A program made the position numbers and the translations under genes. A stretch of DNA of 64,000 nt from Flintibacter faecis. GTDB taxonomy: Bacteria > Bacillota > Clostridia > Oscillospirales > Oscillospiraceae. Shown piece by piece: positions 9,552-18,688 of the stretch. Within the stretch, counting starts at the first letter, position 1, and each line of letters starts with the position of its first letter. The notes beneath the pieces are model-generated. The model was not told where the DNA came from and ran no database searches. It saw only the letters and a list, made by a program, of their open reading frames with translations. The DNA is taken from contig NZ_JACOPN010000001.1 of assembly GCF_014287875.1 (NCBI RefSeq), positions 516,285 to 580,284 on the forward strand, read 5' to 3'.

Positions 9552-10397
9552 ATGCAGCCACTTTCTAATCAGCAGCTGGCGATCAAGGCCAACGAGGCCC
9601 GCATTCTGGGCCTGACCATGGTCCACGATGCCGCCTCCGGCCACCCCGGCGGCTCCATGTCCTGCATGGACCTGGTCACTGCCCTGTACTTCAATGTCAT
9701 GCATGTGGACACGCAGAATCCCCAGGACCCCGACCGTGACCGCTTCGTCATGTCCAAAGGCCACTGCAGTCCCGCCCTCTACCCCGTCCTGGCGCTGCGG
9801 GGCTTCTTCCCCGTGGACGAGCTGCACATGTTCCGCCGCATCGACGGCCATATGTCCGGCCATGTGGAGATGCACCACGTCCGGGGCGTGGATATGTCCA
9901 CCGGCTCCCTGGGCCAGGGTGTCTCCGCCGCCGTGGGCATGGCCCTGGGCGGCAAGCTCAACCACAAGGACTACCGGGTCTATGCCGTCATGGGCGACGG
10001 CGAGCTGGACGAGGGCCAGGGCTGGGAGGCCTTTATGTCCGCCGCCAAGTACAAGCTGGACAACCTGTGCGTCATTGTAGACGTGAACGGTCTGCAGATC
10101 GACGGTGCCACCAAGGACGTGATGCCTCTGGAGCCCCTGGACCAGAAGTTTGCCGCCTTCGGCTTCCACGTCATCACCATCAACGGCCACGATTTCGACC
10201 AGATTCTCTCCGCCTATCAGCAGGCTGCCGCCACCAAGGGCCAGCCCACGGTCATCCTGGCCAAGACCGTCAAGGGCAAGGGCATCTCCTTCATGGAGAA
10301 CGACGCCGGCTGGCACGGCAAGGCCCCCAACGACGAGCAGCTGGCGCAGGCTGTCTCCGAGCTGAAGGCTAAGATCAAGGAATTGGAGGGGAACTGA
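9552..10397 (+). CDS. Transketolase, N-terminal (TPP-binding) subunit
   Basis: The 281-residue protein is the thiamine-diphosphate half of a split transketolase, which moves two-carbon units between sugar phosphates in the pentose phosphate pathway. It shows ASGHPGGSMSCMDL near the N-terminus, SKGHCSPALYP, GSLGQGVSAAVGMAL, and the GDG...N cofactor signature (MGDGELDEGQGWEA then VDVNGLQ). Single-chain enzymes have about 660 residues; here the function is divided between this gene and the next, one base apart, as is usual in Clostridia. Confidence 0.93.
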   Translation: MQPLSNQQLAIKANEARILGLTMVHDAASGHPGGSMSCMDLVTALYFNVMHVDTQNPQDPDRDRFVMSKGHCSPALYPVLALRGFFPVDELHMFRRIDGHMSGHVEMHHVRGVDMSTGSLGQGVSAAVGMALGGKLNHKDYRVYAVMGDGELDEGQGWEAFMSAAKYKLDNLCVIVDVNGLQIDGATKDVMPLEPLDQKFAAFGFHVITINGHDFDQILSAYQQAAATKGQPTVILAKTVKGKGISFMENDAGWHGKAPNDEQLAQAVSELKAKIKELEGN

Positions 10398-10398
10398 C

Positions 10399-11346
10399 AT
10401 GTCTGAAAAGAAAGCCACCCGTAATGCCTACGGCGACGCCCTGGTCGCCCTGGCTGACCGCTATCCCCAGCTCGTCGTGCTGGAGGCCGACCTGGCCGGA
10501 GCCACTATGACCAAGGGCTTCAAGGCCGCCTATCCCCAGCGCTTCTTCGACATGGGCATCGCCGAGAGCAACATGCAGGGCGTGGCCGCCGGCCTGTCCA
10601 CCTGCGGCTTCAAGCCCTTCACCAACACCTTCGCCATGTTCGCCGCCGGCCGCTCCTGGGAGCAGGTGCGCAACTCCATCGCCTACCCCGGCATGAACGT
10701 CAAAGTCGTGGGCTCCCACGGCGGCCTGTCTGTGGGCGAGGACGGTGCCACCCACCAGTGCATCGAGGACTTCTCCCTCATGCGCACCATCCCCGGCATG
10801 ACCGTTCTGTGCCCCTGCGACGCCCACGAGATGACCCTGGCCGTAGAGGCCCTGCTGCAGTACGAGGGCCCCGCCTACATGCGCCTGGGCCGCTCCGCTG
10901 TGGAGACCGTCACCGACTCCATCCCCGGCTACCACTTCCAGCTGGGCAAGGGCGTCACCCTGCGTGACGGCAAGGACGTGACCATCGTGGCCGTGGGCAT
11001 GATGGTCCAGATGGCCCTGAAGGCCGCCGATATCCTCTCTGCCGAGGGCATCTCCGCCCGTGTGCTGGACTTCCACACCATCAAGCCCCTGGATCAGGAG
11101 CTGCTGCTTGCCGCCGCCAAGGAGACCGGTGCCATCGTCACCTCCGAGGAGCACAACGTCATCGGCGGTCTGGGTGCCGCCGTGGCCGAGTTCCTCAGCG
11201 AGAACTGCCCCGTGCCCGTCATCCGCCACGGCGTGAACGACCAGTTCGGCCGCAGCGGCAAGGCCGACCAGGTCCTGGCCGCCTACGGCCTCACCCCCGA
11301 GGTGCTGGCTGACAAGGCCCGCCAGGCCATTGCCAAAAAGGGCTGA
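10399..11346 (+). CDS. Transketolase, C-terminal subunit
   Basis: The 315-residue partner carries the pyrimidine-binding and C-terminal domains. Motifs include EADLAGATMTKGF, FDMGIAESNMQGVAAGLS (the conserved Glu that activates thiamine diphosphate) and a final TSEEHNVIGGLGAAVAE segment of the swivelling domain. It could be confused with a DXP synthase half, but both length and pairing match split transketolase. It ends the operon before a bidirectional terminator. Confidence 0.93.
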   Translation: MSEKKATRNAYGDALVALADRYPQLVVLEADLAGATMTKGFKAAYPQRFFDMGIAESNMQGVAAGLSTCGFKPFTNTFAMFAAGRSWEQVRNSIAYPGMNVKVVGSHGGLSVGEDGATHQCIEDFSLMRTIPGMTVLCPCDAHEMTLAVEALLQYEGPAYMRLGRSAVETVTDSIPGYHFQLGKGVTLRDGKDVTIVAVGMMVQMALKAADILSAEGISARVLDFHTIKPLDQELLLAAAKETGAIVTSEEHNVIGGLGAAVAEFLSENCPVPVIRHGVNDQFGRSGKADQVLAAYGLTPEVLADKARQAIAKKG

Positions 11347-11362
11347 TCCTCTCTGATCGCAT

Positions 11363-11404
11363 AAAAATACGGCGATCCCAATATTTTGGGACCGCCGTAT
11401 TTTT
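11363..11404. terminator. Bidirectional terminator between transketolase and LysR genes
   Basis: aaaaatacggcg pairs with cgccgtattttt around tcccaa/ttggga, giving A and T runs on both sides. It serves the two convergent genes. Confidence 0.88.
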
Positions 11405-11412
11405 ATGCTTTT

Positions 11413-12369
11413 TTATTCATATTGGACCTGCCTCAGCATCTGTAAAAATCCATCCACCGCCTCTGACAGTTCCTGTCCGGGGCGGTACACGACGTACACA
11501 CCCCCGTTCATCGCTCCCTCAAAGCCTGCAACAAAATCCGGGTCAAAGGGCAGGGACATCACCTGATTCACCCGTTCCTGGTTGTTCACCGCCTGGGCCC
11601 CCACAGCCACCGCATCGGTCTGGGTCAGCAGGTCATAAAAGGTCCCTCGGCTGGAGACATAGATGATCTTCCCGATCCGGCTCCAGTCCATATTCTTCAT
11701 GCCCCGCTCCACCGAGGAGTGGATGCTGGACCCGCCGGGCATCAGCCAGTCCAGCTCGGGATAGATCACAAAGCTCTGGCCATACAGGTCCTCCGCCCGG
11801 ATGGGCCGATTCAGCCTTGCCAGCGGGTGGCCCACCCGCACCACCAGATGGGGCACGGTATCAGACAGCTTCTCCATGTACAGCCCCCTGCTCTCCACCT
11901 CCCGCCGGGCCAGCTCCAGCACACCGTTGTGCAGGTGGAGCACCCCCAGCTCCGACTCCCCGGTGAATACGTCTCCGATGGCCGCCAGGGGGTCGGTCTC
12001 CTTATAGAAAAATCGGAAGCCGTCTTTCTCTCCCCAGGTCCTTACATACTCCAAAAACACGTCGCAGGTAAAGGACAGAAAGGTTGCAGATATTCTGGCG
12101 CTGTTGGCCTGGTCCACCAAATACAGCAGTTTCTCTTTCCCCTCCGCCTCCTCCACAATGTCCCGGGCGATCTTTAAAAATTTCTGTCCCGCCTCCGTGG
12201 GCGTAAGGCCGTTGTTCTCCCGTTTGAAAATGGCCACGCCGTATTTTCGCTCTGTCTCCGCCAAGATCTTGCTCAGTCTGGGTTGGGACAGATACAGAAC
12301 TTTGGCCGCCGCCGTCACCGATCCCCGCTGGGCGATCTCCAGCAGATACCGCAGATTCTGTATGTTCAC
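11413..12369 (-). CDS. LysR-family transcriptional regulator
   Basis: The 318-residue protein starts with a winged helix-turn-helix (LRYLLEIAQRGSVTAAAKVL then SQPRLSKILAETERKYG) followed by a periplasmic-binding-like effector domain. Translation starts at GTG, preceded by AGGAGGGG. It is divergent from an M20 amidohydrolase and carrier, the arrangement of AbgR with abgAB and abgT in E. coli. Control of those two genes is inference from position; the effector is unknown. Confidence 0.88.
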   Translation of the reverse strand: MNIQNLRYLLEIAQRGSVTAAAKVLYLSQPRLSKILAETERKYGVAIFKRENNGLTPTEAGQKFLKIARDIVEEAEGKEKLLYLVDQANSARISATFLSFTCDVFLEYVRTWGEKDGFRFFYKETDPLAAIGDVFTGESELGVLHLHNGVLELARREVESRGLYMEKLSDTVPHLVVRVGHPLARLNRPIRAEDLYGQSFVIYPELDWLMPGGSSIHSSVERGMKNMDWSRIGKIIYVSSRGTFYDLLTQTDAVAVGAQAVNNQERVNQVMSLPFDPDFVAGFEGAMNGGVYVVYRPGQELSEAVDGFLQMLRQVQYE

Positions 12370-12769
12370 TGATTTCCCCTCCTTTTTAGATATTCCTCTC
12401 GGGAATACGGTTTGTTGATTTTATGATAGCAGTTCCCTCTTTTTCAGCTGTTTCACTCATATCCTACCTGTTTATTTGTGTAAAGTATCAATTTTCCCCT
12501 CCGCCCACGCTCTCCCATGGGATAGGGCCCCGCTGTTTGGTTATTTGCCCTTCGTCCGACCCAGCTTTATAATCTCTATCGCCGGCAGCAAAATTCTTTT
12601 CTTTTGTTGGTTTAGATTCGTCGAACCCTTAATTTTTAAAAGTTTTCCTCTTTCGGCGCTGCCTGTATCCACCGGTTTTTTGATTATAACATATCTGCCG
12701 CCGGGATGCAAAATGCGCCGCTGCCCCGTCTGTCATCAGACGAGATCACACCGAAAAGGATGAAAGACC
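12370..12769. other. 400-bp divergent intergenic region with a long leader
   Basis: No coding region is supported here. The LysR side has an AT-rich stretch at 12415-12445. The amidohydrolase side has a clear promoter at 12545-12573, so its mRNA would carry a leader of about 190 nt. No known riboswitch was recognised in that leader. Confidence 0.5.
12545..12573 (+). promoter_or_regulatory. Promoter of the amidohydrolase-carrier operon
   Basis: TTGCCC at 12545-12550 and TATAAT at 12568-12573 are spaced by 17 bp. Confidence 0.65.
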
Positions 12770-13951
12770 ATGATCTCTAACGACCTCTCCCAGGCCATCC
12801 AACGGCACTGGCATACCGCCGTTGCCCTTAGCGACGACCTCTATGCCCACCCCGAGATCGCCCATCAGGAGTTCCGCTCCAGCCAGAAAGTCGTGGAATT
12901 GCTCCGCCAGGCCGGTTACCAGGTGGAATACCCCTACATGGGCTACCCCACCGCCTTCCGGGGGGTACTGAAAAATGGGGAAGGTCCCTCCGCCGCCATT
13001 CTGGTGGAATACGATGCCCTCCCCGGCCTGGGCCACGCCTGCGGGCACAACGCCCACTGCGCCATGGCCGTGCTGGCCGCCCTGGCCATGGCCGACCTCA
13101 AGGACCGGTTTCAGGGCACGATATACGTCTTCGGCACCCCCGCCGAGGAGGAGGCCGGTGCCAAGATCGGCATGGCTGCCAACGGCGCATTCGACGGCAT
13201 GTCTCTGGCCACGATGATCCACAGCTGGAGCGGCCCGGCCAGCATCTCCGACATGGACGTGCTCAGTCTGCGGTGTTATCTCATGGAGTTCAAGGGGACC
13301 AGCGCCCACGCCGTGGCCGGTCCCTGGGCGGGCCACAGCGCCCTGGCCGCCGCCCGGGGCTTCCTGTCCCTCATCGATGCCCGGCGGGAGAGCTTCACCA
13401 GCGATGTCCATGTCAACGGCATCATCACCGACGGCGGTCTCTGCCCCGCCATCCTGCCGGATCGTGCGGAGCTCCGCATCGAGTTCCGTACCGATTCTCT
13501 CTCCAAGCTGGAGCGGCTGGACGATATCATCAAAAAGTGCGCCCATGGCGCAGCCTCCGCCATGGACTGCACCGTGAACTTCACCAAGGCCTTCGACGAC
13601 TTTGCCGACATGGTCCGGGTCCCCGTGCTGGAGGATACGGTGGAGGAGCTGCTCCATGAGATGGGACGGGCCAGCGAACCCGTGCGGATTCCCAACGGCT
13701 CCTCCGACGTGGGCAACGTGAGCTATCACTGCCCCGCCATCCAGCCCCTGCTGACCATCGGCGACACGTTTTACGCCCTGCACACCCCGGAGTTCCGGGA
13801 GGAGACCCTCAAGGAGCCCGCCCACCAGGCCATTGCCGACGGCGGCAAGCTCATCGGCAGCCTGATCCTGCGCACCCTCACCGACGAGAAGTTCCGGGAC
13901 CAGGTCTGGCAGTCCTATCTGACCCAGCGGGAAAAAAAGTTAGACCCCTGA
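12770..13951 (+). CDS. M20-family amidohydrolase (aminoacylase / AbgB-like)
   Basis: The 393-residue protein is a zinc-type M20D peptidase that would cut an N-acyl or amide bond of an amino-acid conjugate in the cytoplasm. LGHACGHNAHCAMAVLAALA supplies the first Cys/His metal ligands and GTPAEEEAGAK the catalytic Glu pair. The middle part is the dimerisation lid domain. It lies 43 bp before a YfcC-type carrier and is divergent from a LysR gene, which suggests uptake and hydrolysis of a conjugate such as an acyl-amino acid or p-aminobenzoyl-glutamate. The substrate cannot be read from the sequence. Confidence 0.88.
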   Translation: MISNDLSQAIQRHWHTAVALSDDLYAHPEIAHQEFRSSQKVVELLRQAGYQVEYPYMGYPTAFRGVLKNGEGPSAAILVEYDALPGLGHACGHNAHCAMAVLAALAMADLKDRFQGTIYVFGTPAEEEAGAKIGMAANGAFDGMSLATMIHSWSGPASISDMDVLSLRCYLMEFKGTSAHAVAGPWAGHSALAAARGFLSLIDARRESFTSDVHVNGIITDGGLCPAILPDRAELRIEFRTDSLSKLERLDDIIKKCAHGAASAMDCTVNFTKAFDDFADMVRVPVLEDTVEELLHEMGRASEPVRIPNGSSDVGNVSYHCPAIQPLLTIGDTFYALHTPEFREETLKEPAHQAIADGGKLIGSLILRTLTDEKFRDQVWQSYLTQREKKLDP

Positions 13952-13994
13952 TCCTCGCTGCCCCTACTATTTGTGTGAAAAAGGAGTGCTCTTC

Positions 13995-15407
13995 ATGTCA
14001 AGCGGAAACATGTTAAAAAAGAAAAAAGGCATCCAGCTTCCCCACATCTATGTTCTGCTGTTCAGCGTCATCATCGTCTGCACCATCCTCACCTGGGTCC
14101 TCCCCGCCGGCGAGTTTGACCGGGTGATGAACGAGGCCACAGGCCGTACCGTAGCCGTGGCCGGCACCTTCCACACGGTGAAGCAGTCGCCGGTCGGTAT
14201 CTTCCAGATGTTCCAGTCCATCTATAACGGCATGTGCGACGCCGGGTCCGTCACCTTCTTTGTCTTCGTCTCCTTTGCCTCCATCAATATCATCATCGCC
14301 AGCGGTGCATTCAACGGTCTGGTTGCCGGCCTGCTGAAGGTGTTCAAGGGCAAGGCCCGCGTGGCCATCATCCCCATTTTCATGTTCATCGTGGGTATTG
14401 CCTCCTCCACCATCGGTCTGTTCGAGGAGTGGTTCCCCTTCGTCCCCGTATTTGCCGGCATCGCCATGGCCATGGGCTTCGATGCAGTTGTGGGCATGGC
14501 CATTGTGGCCTTCGGTGCCGCCACGGGCTACTCCGGCGCTATGATGAACCCCTTCACCGTGGGCATCGCTCAGGGCATCGCCGAGGTGGCCCCCATGTCC
14601 GGCACGGGCTATCGCTTCCTCTGCCACATGGCCCTGCTGGTGGTGGGCTCCGCCCTCACCATCCGCTACGCTCTGAAGGTCCAGGCCGACCCCAGCAAAA
14701 GCCTGGTCTACGGCGAGACCGGACACATCACCATGAGCGAAAACGACGTGCAGAATTCCCCCTTCGGCATTCGGGAAAAGCTGGTCCTGCTCATCCTGCT
14801 GGGCGGCATCATCGCTGTGGTCTATGGCTGTAAGGTCTATGGCTGGTACTTCGCTGAGCTGTCCGCTGTCTTCGTCATCATGGGCGTCCTCAGCGCCCTC
14901 GTCATGGGCTGGGGTCCCAACAAGATCGGCGAGCTGTATTCCAAGGGCTTCACCGACATCGCCATGGCCTGTATGATGATCGGCCTGGCCCGGGGCATCC
15001 TGATGGTCCTCCAGGCCGGCAACATCATCGACACCGTGGTGTACTACTTCTCCCTGCCCCTGGCCGCCTTCCCCTCCTGGTTCTGCGGCGTGGCCATGCT
15101 GGTCATGCAGACCCTGCTGAACTTCTTCATCCCCTCCGGCTCCGGTCAGGCCGCTGCCTCCATGCCCATCATGGCTCCCCTTGCCGACCTGCTGGGCGTG
15201 TCCCGGGACACCGCCGTGCTGGCCTTCCAGTTTGGCGACGGTCTGTCCAACGTTCTGTGGCCCACCGCCTACCCCGCTATCCTGGCCGGTCTGGCCGGCA
15301 TCAAGGTGGAGAAGTGGTGGAAGTTCGCCATCCCCGTGGGCCTCGCTCTGGTCCTCACCCAGGCCGGACTGATGATCCTGGCTGTTCTCACAGGCTTCGG
15401 GGCCTGA
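13995..15407 (+). CDS. YfcC-family membrane carrier (C4-dicarboxylate/amino-acid type)
   Basis: This 470-residue membrane protein has about 12 hydrophobic segments. It starts with the typical IQLPHIYVLLFSVIIVCTIL then TWVLPAGEFDR, followed by many Gly-rich turns and a C-terminal NFFIPSGSGQAAASMPIMAPL motif found in YfcC and DcuC-type carriers. ATG at 13995 follows AAAGGAGTG. It probably imports the substrate of the preceding amidohydrolase. The family also contains arginine/ornithine exchangers, so direction and substrate are open. Confidence 0.87.
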   Translation: MSSGNMLKKKKGIQLPHIYVLLFSVIIVCTILTWVLPAGEFDRVMNEATGRTVAVAGTFHTVKQSPVGIFQMFQSIYNGMCDAGSVTFFVFVSFASINIIIASGAFNGLVAGLLKVFKGKARVAIIPIFMFIVGIASSTIGLFEEWFPFVPVFAGIAMAMGFDAVVGMAIVAFGAATGYSGAMMNPFTVGIAQGIAEVAPMSGTGYRFLCHMALLVVGSALTIRYALKVQADPSKSLVYGETGHITMSENDVQNSPFGIREKLVLLILLGGIIAVVYGCKVYGWYFAELSAVFVIMGVLSALVMGWGPNKIGELYSKGFTDIAMACMMIGLARGILMVLQAGNIIDTVVYYFSLPLAAFPSWFCGVAMLVMQTLLNFFIPSGSGQAAASMPIMAPLADLLGVSRDTAVLAFQFGDGLSNVLWPTAYPAILAGLAGIKVEKWWKFAIPVGLALVLTQAGLMILAVLTGFGA

Positions 15408-15429
15408 ACCCCTTTTCTTTTCCCTTCTG

Positions 15430-15465
15430 GCGGCGGTCCCTCCCGGGGCCGCCGCTCTCTTTTGT
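15430..15465 (+). terminator. Terminator of the amidohydrolase-carrier operon
   Basis: gcggcggtccc pairs with ggggccgccgc (one G-U pair), and a T-rich stretch follows from 15459. Confidence 0.8.
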
Positions 15466-15540
15466 CTATTTTGCTGTTTTTTGTTTTTTACACGCTTTTT
15501 ACTTTCTCCAGTTATCCTACGATAATATTTCCAAAAATAA

Positions 15541-15569
15541 TTGCATTTTTTTGTCCCTTGTGCTATATT
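15541..15569 (+). promoter_or_regulatory. Promoter of the DUF6110-like / P-type ATPase pair
   Basis: TTGCAT at 15541-15546 and TATATT at 15564-15569 are spaced by 17 bp. The TGC just before TATATT also makes an extended -10. Confidence 0.8.
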
Positions 15570-15649
15570 TCTTGCATCAAAAAAGTTGGCCCGTCCGGCT
15601 CCCCGCCTGACATGCCGCCTTACTTATTTACTTTAAGGAGGAACGCTCT

Positions 15650-15934
15650 ATGAATATCTACAAGAAACTGGCCCTGTTCGCCGGCGGCACCCTGTTTGGC
15701 TCTGCCGGTATCAAGCTGCTCTCCAGCAAGGATGCCAAGAACGCCTATGCCCACACCGCCGCCGCCGTCCTGCGGATGAAGGACTGCGTCATGACCACTG
15801 TGAACACCGTGCAGGAGAACGCCGCCGATGTTCTGGCCACCGCCAAGGACATCAACGAGCAGCGCGCCCAGCAGGCCGAGCAGGCCCAGCAGGCTGACGA
15901 GTCCGCCCAGGCCGAGCCCGCCGACGCTGAGTAA
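15650..15934 (+). CDS. Small DUF6110-like protein next to a metal ATPase
   Basis: The 94-residue protein has one short N-terminal hydrophobic segment (LALFAGGTLFGSAGIKLL), a conserved-looking SSKDAKNAYAHTAAAVLRMKD region and an acidic Ala/Gln/Glu coiled tail. From memory this resembles the DUF6110 family, which is regularly encoded beside heavy-metal P-type ATPases in Clostridia. Its function is not known. AAGGAGGAACGCT precedes the start. The ATPase gene follows 58 bp later, so a membrane accessory role is possible. Confidence 0.7.
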   Translation: MNIYKKLALFAGGTLFGSAGIKLLSSKDAKNAYAHTAAAVLRMKDCVMTTVNTVQENAADVLATAKDINEQRAQQAEQAQQADESAQAEPADAE

Positions 15935-15945
15935 ATCCACCACGC

Positions 15946-15975
15946 CGTAGGGGGCCGCTTCGGCGGCCCTCTTTC
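15946..15975 (+). terminator. Attenuator-like hairpin between the small protein and the ATPase
   Basis: gggggccgc, loop ttcg, gcggccctc, then ctttccttt. It could reduce read-through, giving more of the small protein than of the ATPase. Confidence 0.5.
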
Positions 15976-15992
15976 CTTTGGAGGCATACGCT

Positions 15993-18092
15993 ATGAAATT
16001 CATCATCAAACACGAAAGCCGGGGGCGGATGCGGGTGCAGCTGTGCCAGTCCCGCATGACCCTGGCGCAGGCCGACCTGCTTCAGGCCTGGCTCCACGCC
16101 CAGCCCCATGTGCTCCAGGCCGATGTCCACGAGCGCACCTGCTGCGCCGTGGTCACCTTCCGGGGCGACTGCCGGGAGCAGCTGCTCTCCTCCCTGCGCC
16201 GCTTCTCTTATTCTGACAAGGCCGTCCAGGCCTTCTCCGGCGTCCAGAGCGGCCGGGCCATCAACCGGGCCTATCAGGAAAAACTGGTGGGCCTGGTCTG
16301 CGGCAAAGCCGCCCGCTTCCTCTTCCTGCCCGCCCCTCTCCAGGCTGCCTGGGCGGTGGTCACCGCCGTTCCCTATGTCCTGCGGGGCCTGGGCTGCCTC
16401 ATCCGCCGCCAGATGCATGTGGAGCTGCTGGACGGCCTGTCCATCGGCATCTCCCTGGTCCGCCGGGACTTCGGCACCGCCGGCTCGGTCATGTTCCTGC
16501 TGCGCCTGGGCGAGCTGCTGGAGGAGTGGACCCACAAGCGCTCGGTGGACAACCTGGCCCGCAGCATGTCCCTGAACATCGACCGGGTCTGGCTGAAGAC
16601 CCCCGGCGGGGACGAGATCCTGGTCCCCCTCACCCAGGTCCAGCCCGGCGACCGCATCTGCGTCCGCACTGGCGGCATGATCCCCCTGGACAGCGTGGTG
16701 GACCAGGGGGAGGTCACCGTGAATCAGGCCTCCCTCACCGGCGAGTCCATCCCCGTGCCCAAGCGCCCCGGCTCCGCCGTCTACGCCGGCACCGTGGTGG
16801 AGGAGGGCGAGTGCGTCCTGCTGGTGCGCCAGCACTCCGGCTCCAGCCGCTATGACAAGATCGTCTCCATGATCGAGCAGTCGGAGAAGCTCAAGTCCGC
16901 CGCCGAGAGCCAGGCCGCCAACCTGGCCGACAAGCTGGTGCCCTACACCCTGGTGGGCAGCGGCCTGGTCTATCTCCTCACCCGAAACGTCACCCGGGCC
17001 CTGTCCGTGCTCATGGTGGACTTCTCCTGCGCCCTCAAGCTGGCCATGCCCCTGGCCGTCCTGTCCGCCATGCGGGAGGCCAGCGACTTCCGTGCCACCG
17101 TCAAGGGCGGCAAATATCTGGAGGCCATCGCCAAGGCCGACACCATCGTCTTTGATAAGACGGGCACCCTGACCTATGCCAGCCCCGTGGTGGCCCAGGT
17201 GGTCCCCTTCGGCGGCAACAGCGAGGAGGAGATGCTCCGCCTTGCCGCCTGTCTGGAGGAGCACTTCCCCCACTCCATGGCCAACGCCGTGGTCAGCGCC
17301 GCCCAGCAGCGGGGCCTGTCCCACGAGGAGCTCCACTCCCAGGTCCAATATCTGGTGGCCCACGGCATCGCCAGCACGGTGGGCGGCAAAAAGGTCATCA
17401 TCGGCAGCGCCCACTTCGTCTTCGAGGACGAGCACTGTGCCATCCCCGCCGGGGAGCAGGACAAGTTCGACGCCCTGCCCCCGGAGTACTCCCACCTCTA
17501 TCTGGCCATCGCCGGCCAGCTCTCCGCCGTCATCTGCATCGCCGACCCCTTGCGGAAGGAGGCCGCCCAGGTCATCCAGACCCTGCGCCAGCTGGGCGTG
17601 AAAAAGACCGTCATGCTCACCGGCGACAGCGAGCGCACCGCCGCCGCCATCGCCGCCCAGGTGGGCGTGGACGAGTACCACTCCGAGGTCCTGCCCGAGG
17701 ACAAGGCCAACTTTGTCCAGCAGGAGCGGGCCCTGGGGCACACCGTCATCATGCTGGGTGACGGCATCAACGACTCCCCCGCCCTGTCCGCCGCCAGCGT
17801 GGGCATCGCCATCAGCGACGGAGCGGCCATCGCCCGGGAGATCGCCGATGTCACCGTGGCCGCCGAGGACTTAAACGAGCTGGTCGCCCTGCGCCGGGTG
17901 GCCCAGGGGCTGATGGACCGCATCCACTCCAACTATCGCTTCGTCATCGGCTTCAACGGCTCCCTCATCGCCCTGGGCGCTCTGGGCATCCTGCCCCCCG
18001 CCACCTCCGCCATGCTGCATAACCTGTCCACCCTGGGGGTCAGCCTGCGCAGCATGACCGACCTCCTCCCCGACCAGGACAAGCTGGTCTGA
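15993..18092 (+). CDS. Heavy-metal-translocating P1B-type ATPase
   Basis: The 699-residue pump has an N-terminal HMA_2-like region (about 1-75) without a CxxC motif. It also has the actuator motif SLTGES, the phosphorylation motif DKTGTLT (Asp388), MLTGDS and GDGINDSPAL. The intramembrane metal motif is unusual. The place of the standard CPC reads FSC, in a DFSCALKLAMPLAVLSA segment, and the HP motif of the nucleotide domain reads HS (FPHSMANAV). These changes point away from classical copper or zinc pumps; the metal cannot be assigned. GGAGG lies 8 bp before ATG 15993. It pairs with the preceding small gene. Confidence 0.9.
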   Translation: MKFIIKHESRGRMRVQLCQSRMTLAQADLLQAWLHAQPHVLQADVHERTCCAVVTFRGDCREQLLSSLRRFSYSDKAVQAFSGVQSGRAINRAYQEKLVGLVCGKAARFLFLPAPLQAAWAVVTAVPYVLRGLGCLIRRQMHVELLDGLSIGISLVRRDFGTAGSVMFLLRLGELLEEWTHKRSVDNLARSMSLNIDRVWLKTPGGDEILVPLTQVQPGDRICVRTGGMIPLDSVVDQGEVTVNQASLTGESIPVPKRPGSAVYAGTVVEEGECVLLVRQHSGSSRYDKIVSMIEQSEKLKSAAESQAANLADKLVPYTLVGSGLVYLLTRNVTRALSVLMVDFSCALKLAMPLAVLSAMREASDFRATVKGGKYLEAIAKADTIVFDKTGTLTYASPVVAQVVPFGGNSEEEMLRLAACLEEHFPHSMANAVVSAAQQRGLSHEELHSQVQYLVAHGIASTVGGKKVIIGSAHFVFEDEHCAIPAGEQDKFDALPPEYSHLYLAIAGQLSAVICIADPLRKEAAQVIQTLRQLGVKKTVMLTGDSERTAAAIAAQVGVDEYHSEVLPEDKANFVQQERALGHTVIMLGDGINDSPALSAASVGIAISDGAAIAREIADVTVAAEDLNELVALRRVAQGLMDRIHSNYRFVIGFNGSLIALGALGILPPATSAMLHNLSTLGVSLRSMTDLLPDQDKLV

Positions 18093-18112
18093 CCCCAGCC
18101 CATAAAACACAG

Positions 18113-18166
18113 TGAAAAAGCGGCCCCCGGTTCGGCATATGCCAAACCGAGGGCCGCTTCTCTTTT
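18113..18166. terminator. Bidirectional terminator between the ATPase and XRE genes
   Basis: agcggccc...cggtt pairs with aaccg...gggccgct around a cggcatatgcc loop, with an A run on the left and T-rich sequence on the right. The flanking genes are convergent. Confidence 0.82.
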
Positions 18167-18185
18167 GCTCAAAGGCGGACTCCGC

Positions 18186-18647
18186 TCATCTCCGGTCCAG
18201 CTCCCGGCGCACGGTGCGGGACAGCAGCTCCTGCCCCTCGGGGGAGCGGAGCACCTCCAGCACCGTCTCCCGGACCATCTCCTGGAAGGCCGGGGTACGC
18301 AGGAGGGAGCCGAACACGGTGCCCTGGTCCCCGCCGCCGCTCTTGGGCTGGGGCGCAGGCCGCACGGCCCGCTTGGGGGCGGGGCGGACGGGCTCGTCGT
18401 CGTCCACAAAGTCCCCGTCCATCCAGGTCTCCTGGCGGGTCTTATCGTTGCTCTCCCCCTTCAGATAGAACAGGGACACCCCGAAAAAGTCCGCCATTTT
18501 CTTCTGCTGCTCGGCGGTGGGGGTGGCCCGCCCGGTCTCAAACTTCTCCGCCGCCGTCTTGGGAAAGCCCAGTGCGGCGGACAGGGCGGGGCGGCTGAGC
18601 CCCTTCTCGGTGCGCAGTTCCTCAATGCGCTGTGCCATGGTGATCAT
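18186..18647 (-). CDS. XRE-family helix-turn-helix protein
   Basis: This 153-residue protein opens with a Cro/C1-type domain (RIEELRTEKGLSRPALSAAL then GFPKTAAEKFETGRATP) and a following helix ending in DFFGVSLFYLKGES. A charged, Pro-rich linker and a C-terminal helical region come after. The ATG at 18647 is preceded by AAGGAGGAATTTGTT; an upstream in-frame ATG at 18683 precedes that ribosome site and is rejected. No target operator was found. Confidence 0.83.
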   Translation of the reverse strand: MITMAQRIEELRTEKGLSRPALSAALGFPKTAAEKFETGRATPTAEQQKKMADFFGVSLFYLKGESNDKTRQETWMDGDFVDDDEPVRPAPKRAVRPAPQPKSGGGDQGTVFGSLLRTPAFQEMVRETVLEVLRSPEGQELLSRTVRRELDRR

Positions 18648-18688
18648 AACAAATTCCTCCTTGGATAGTTGAGTTGTTGACATAATAG

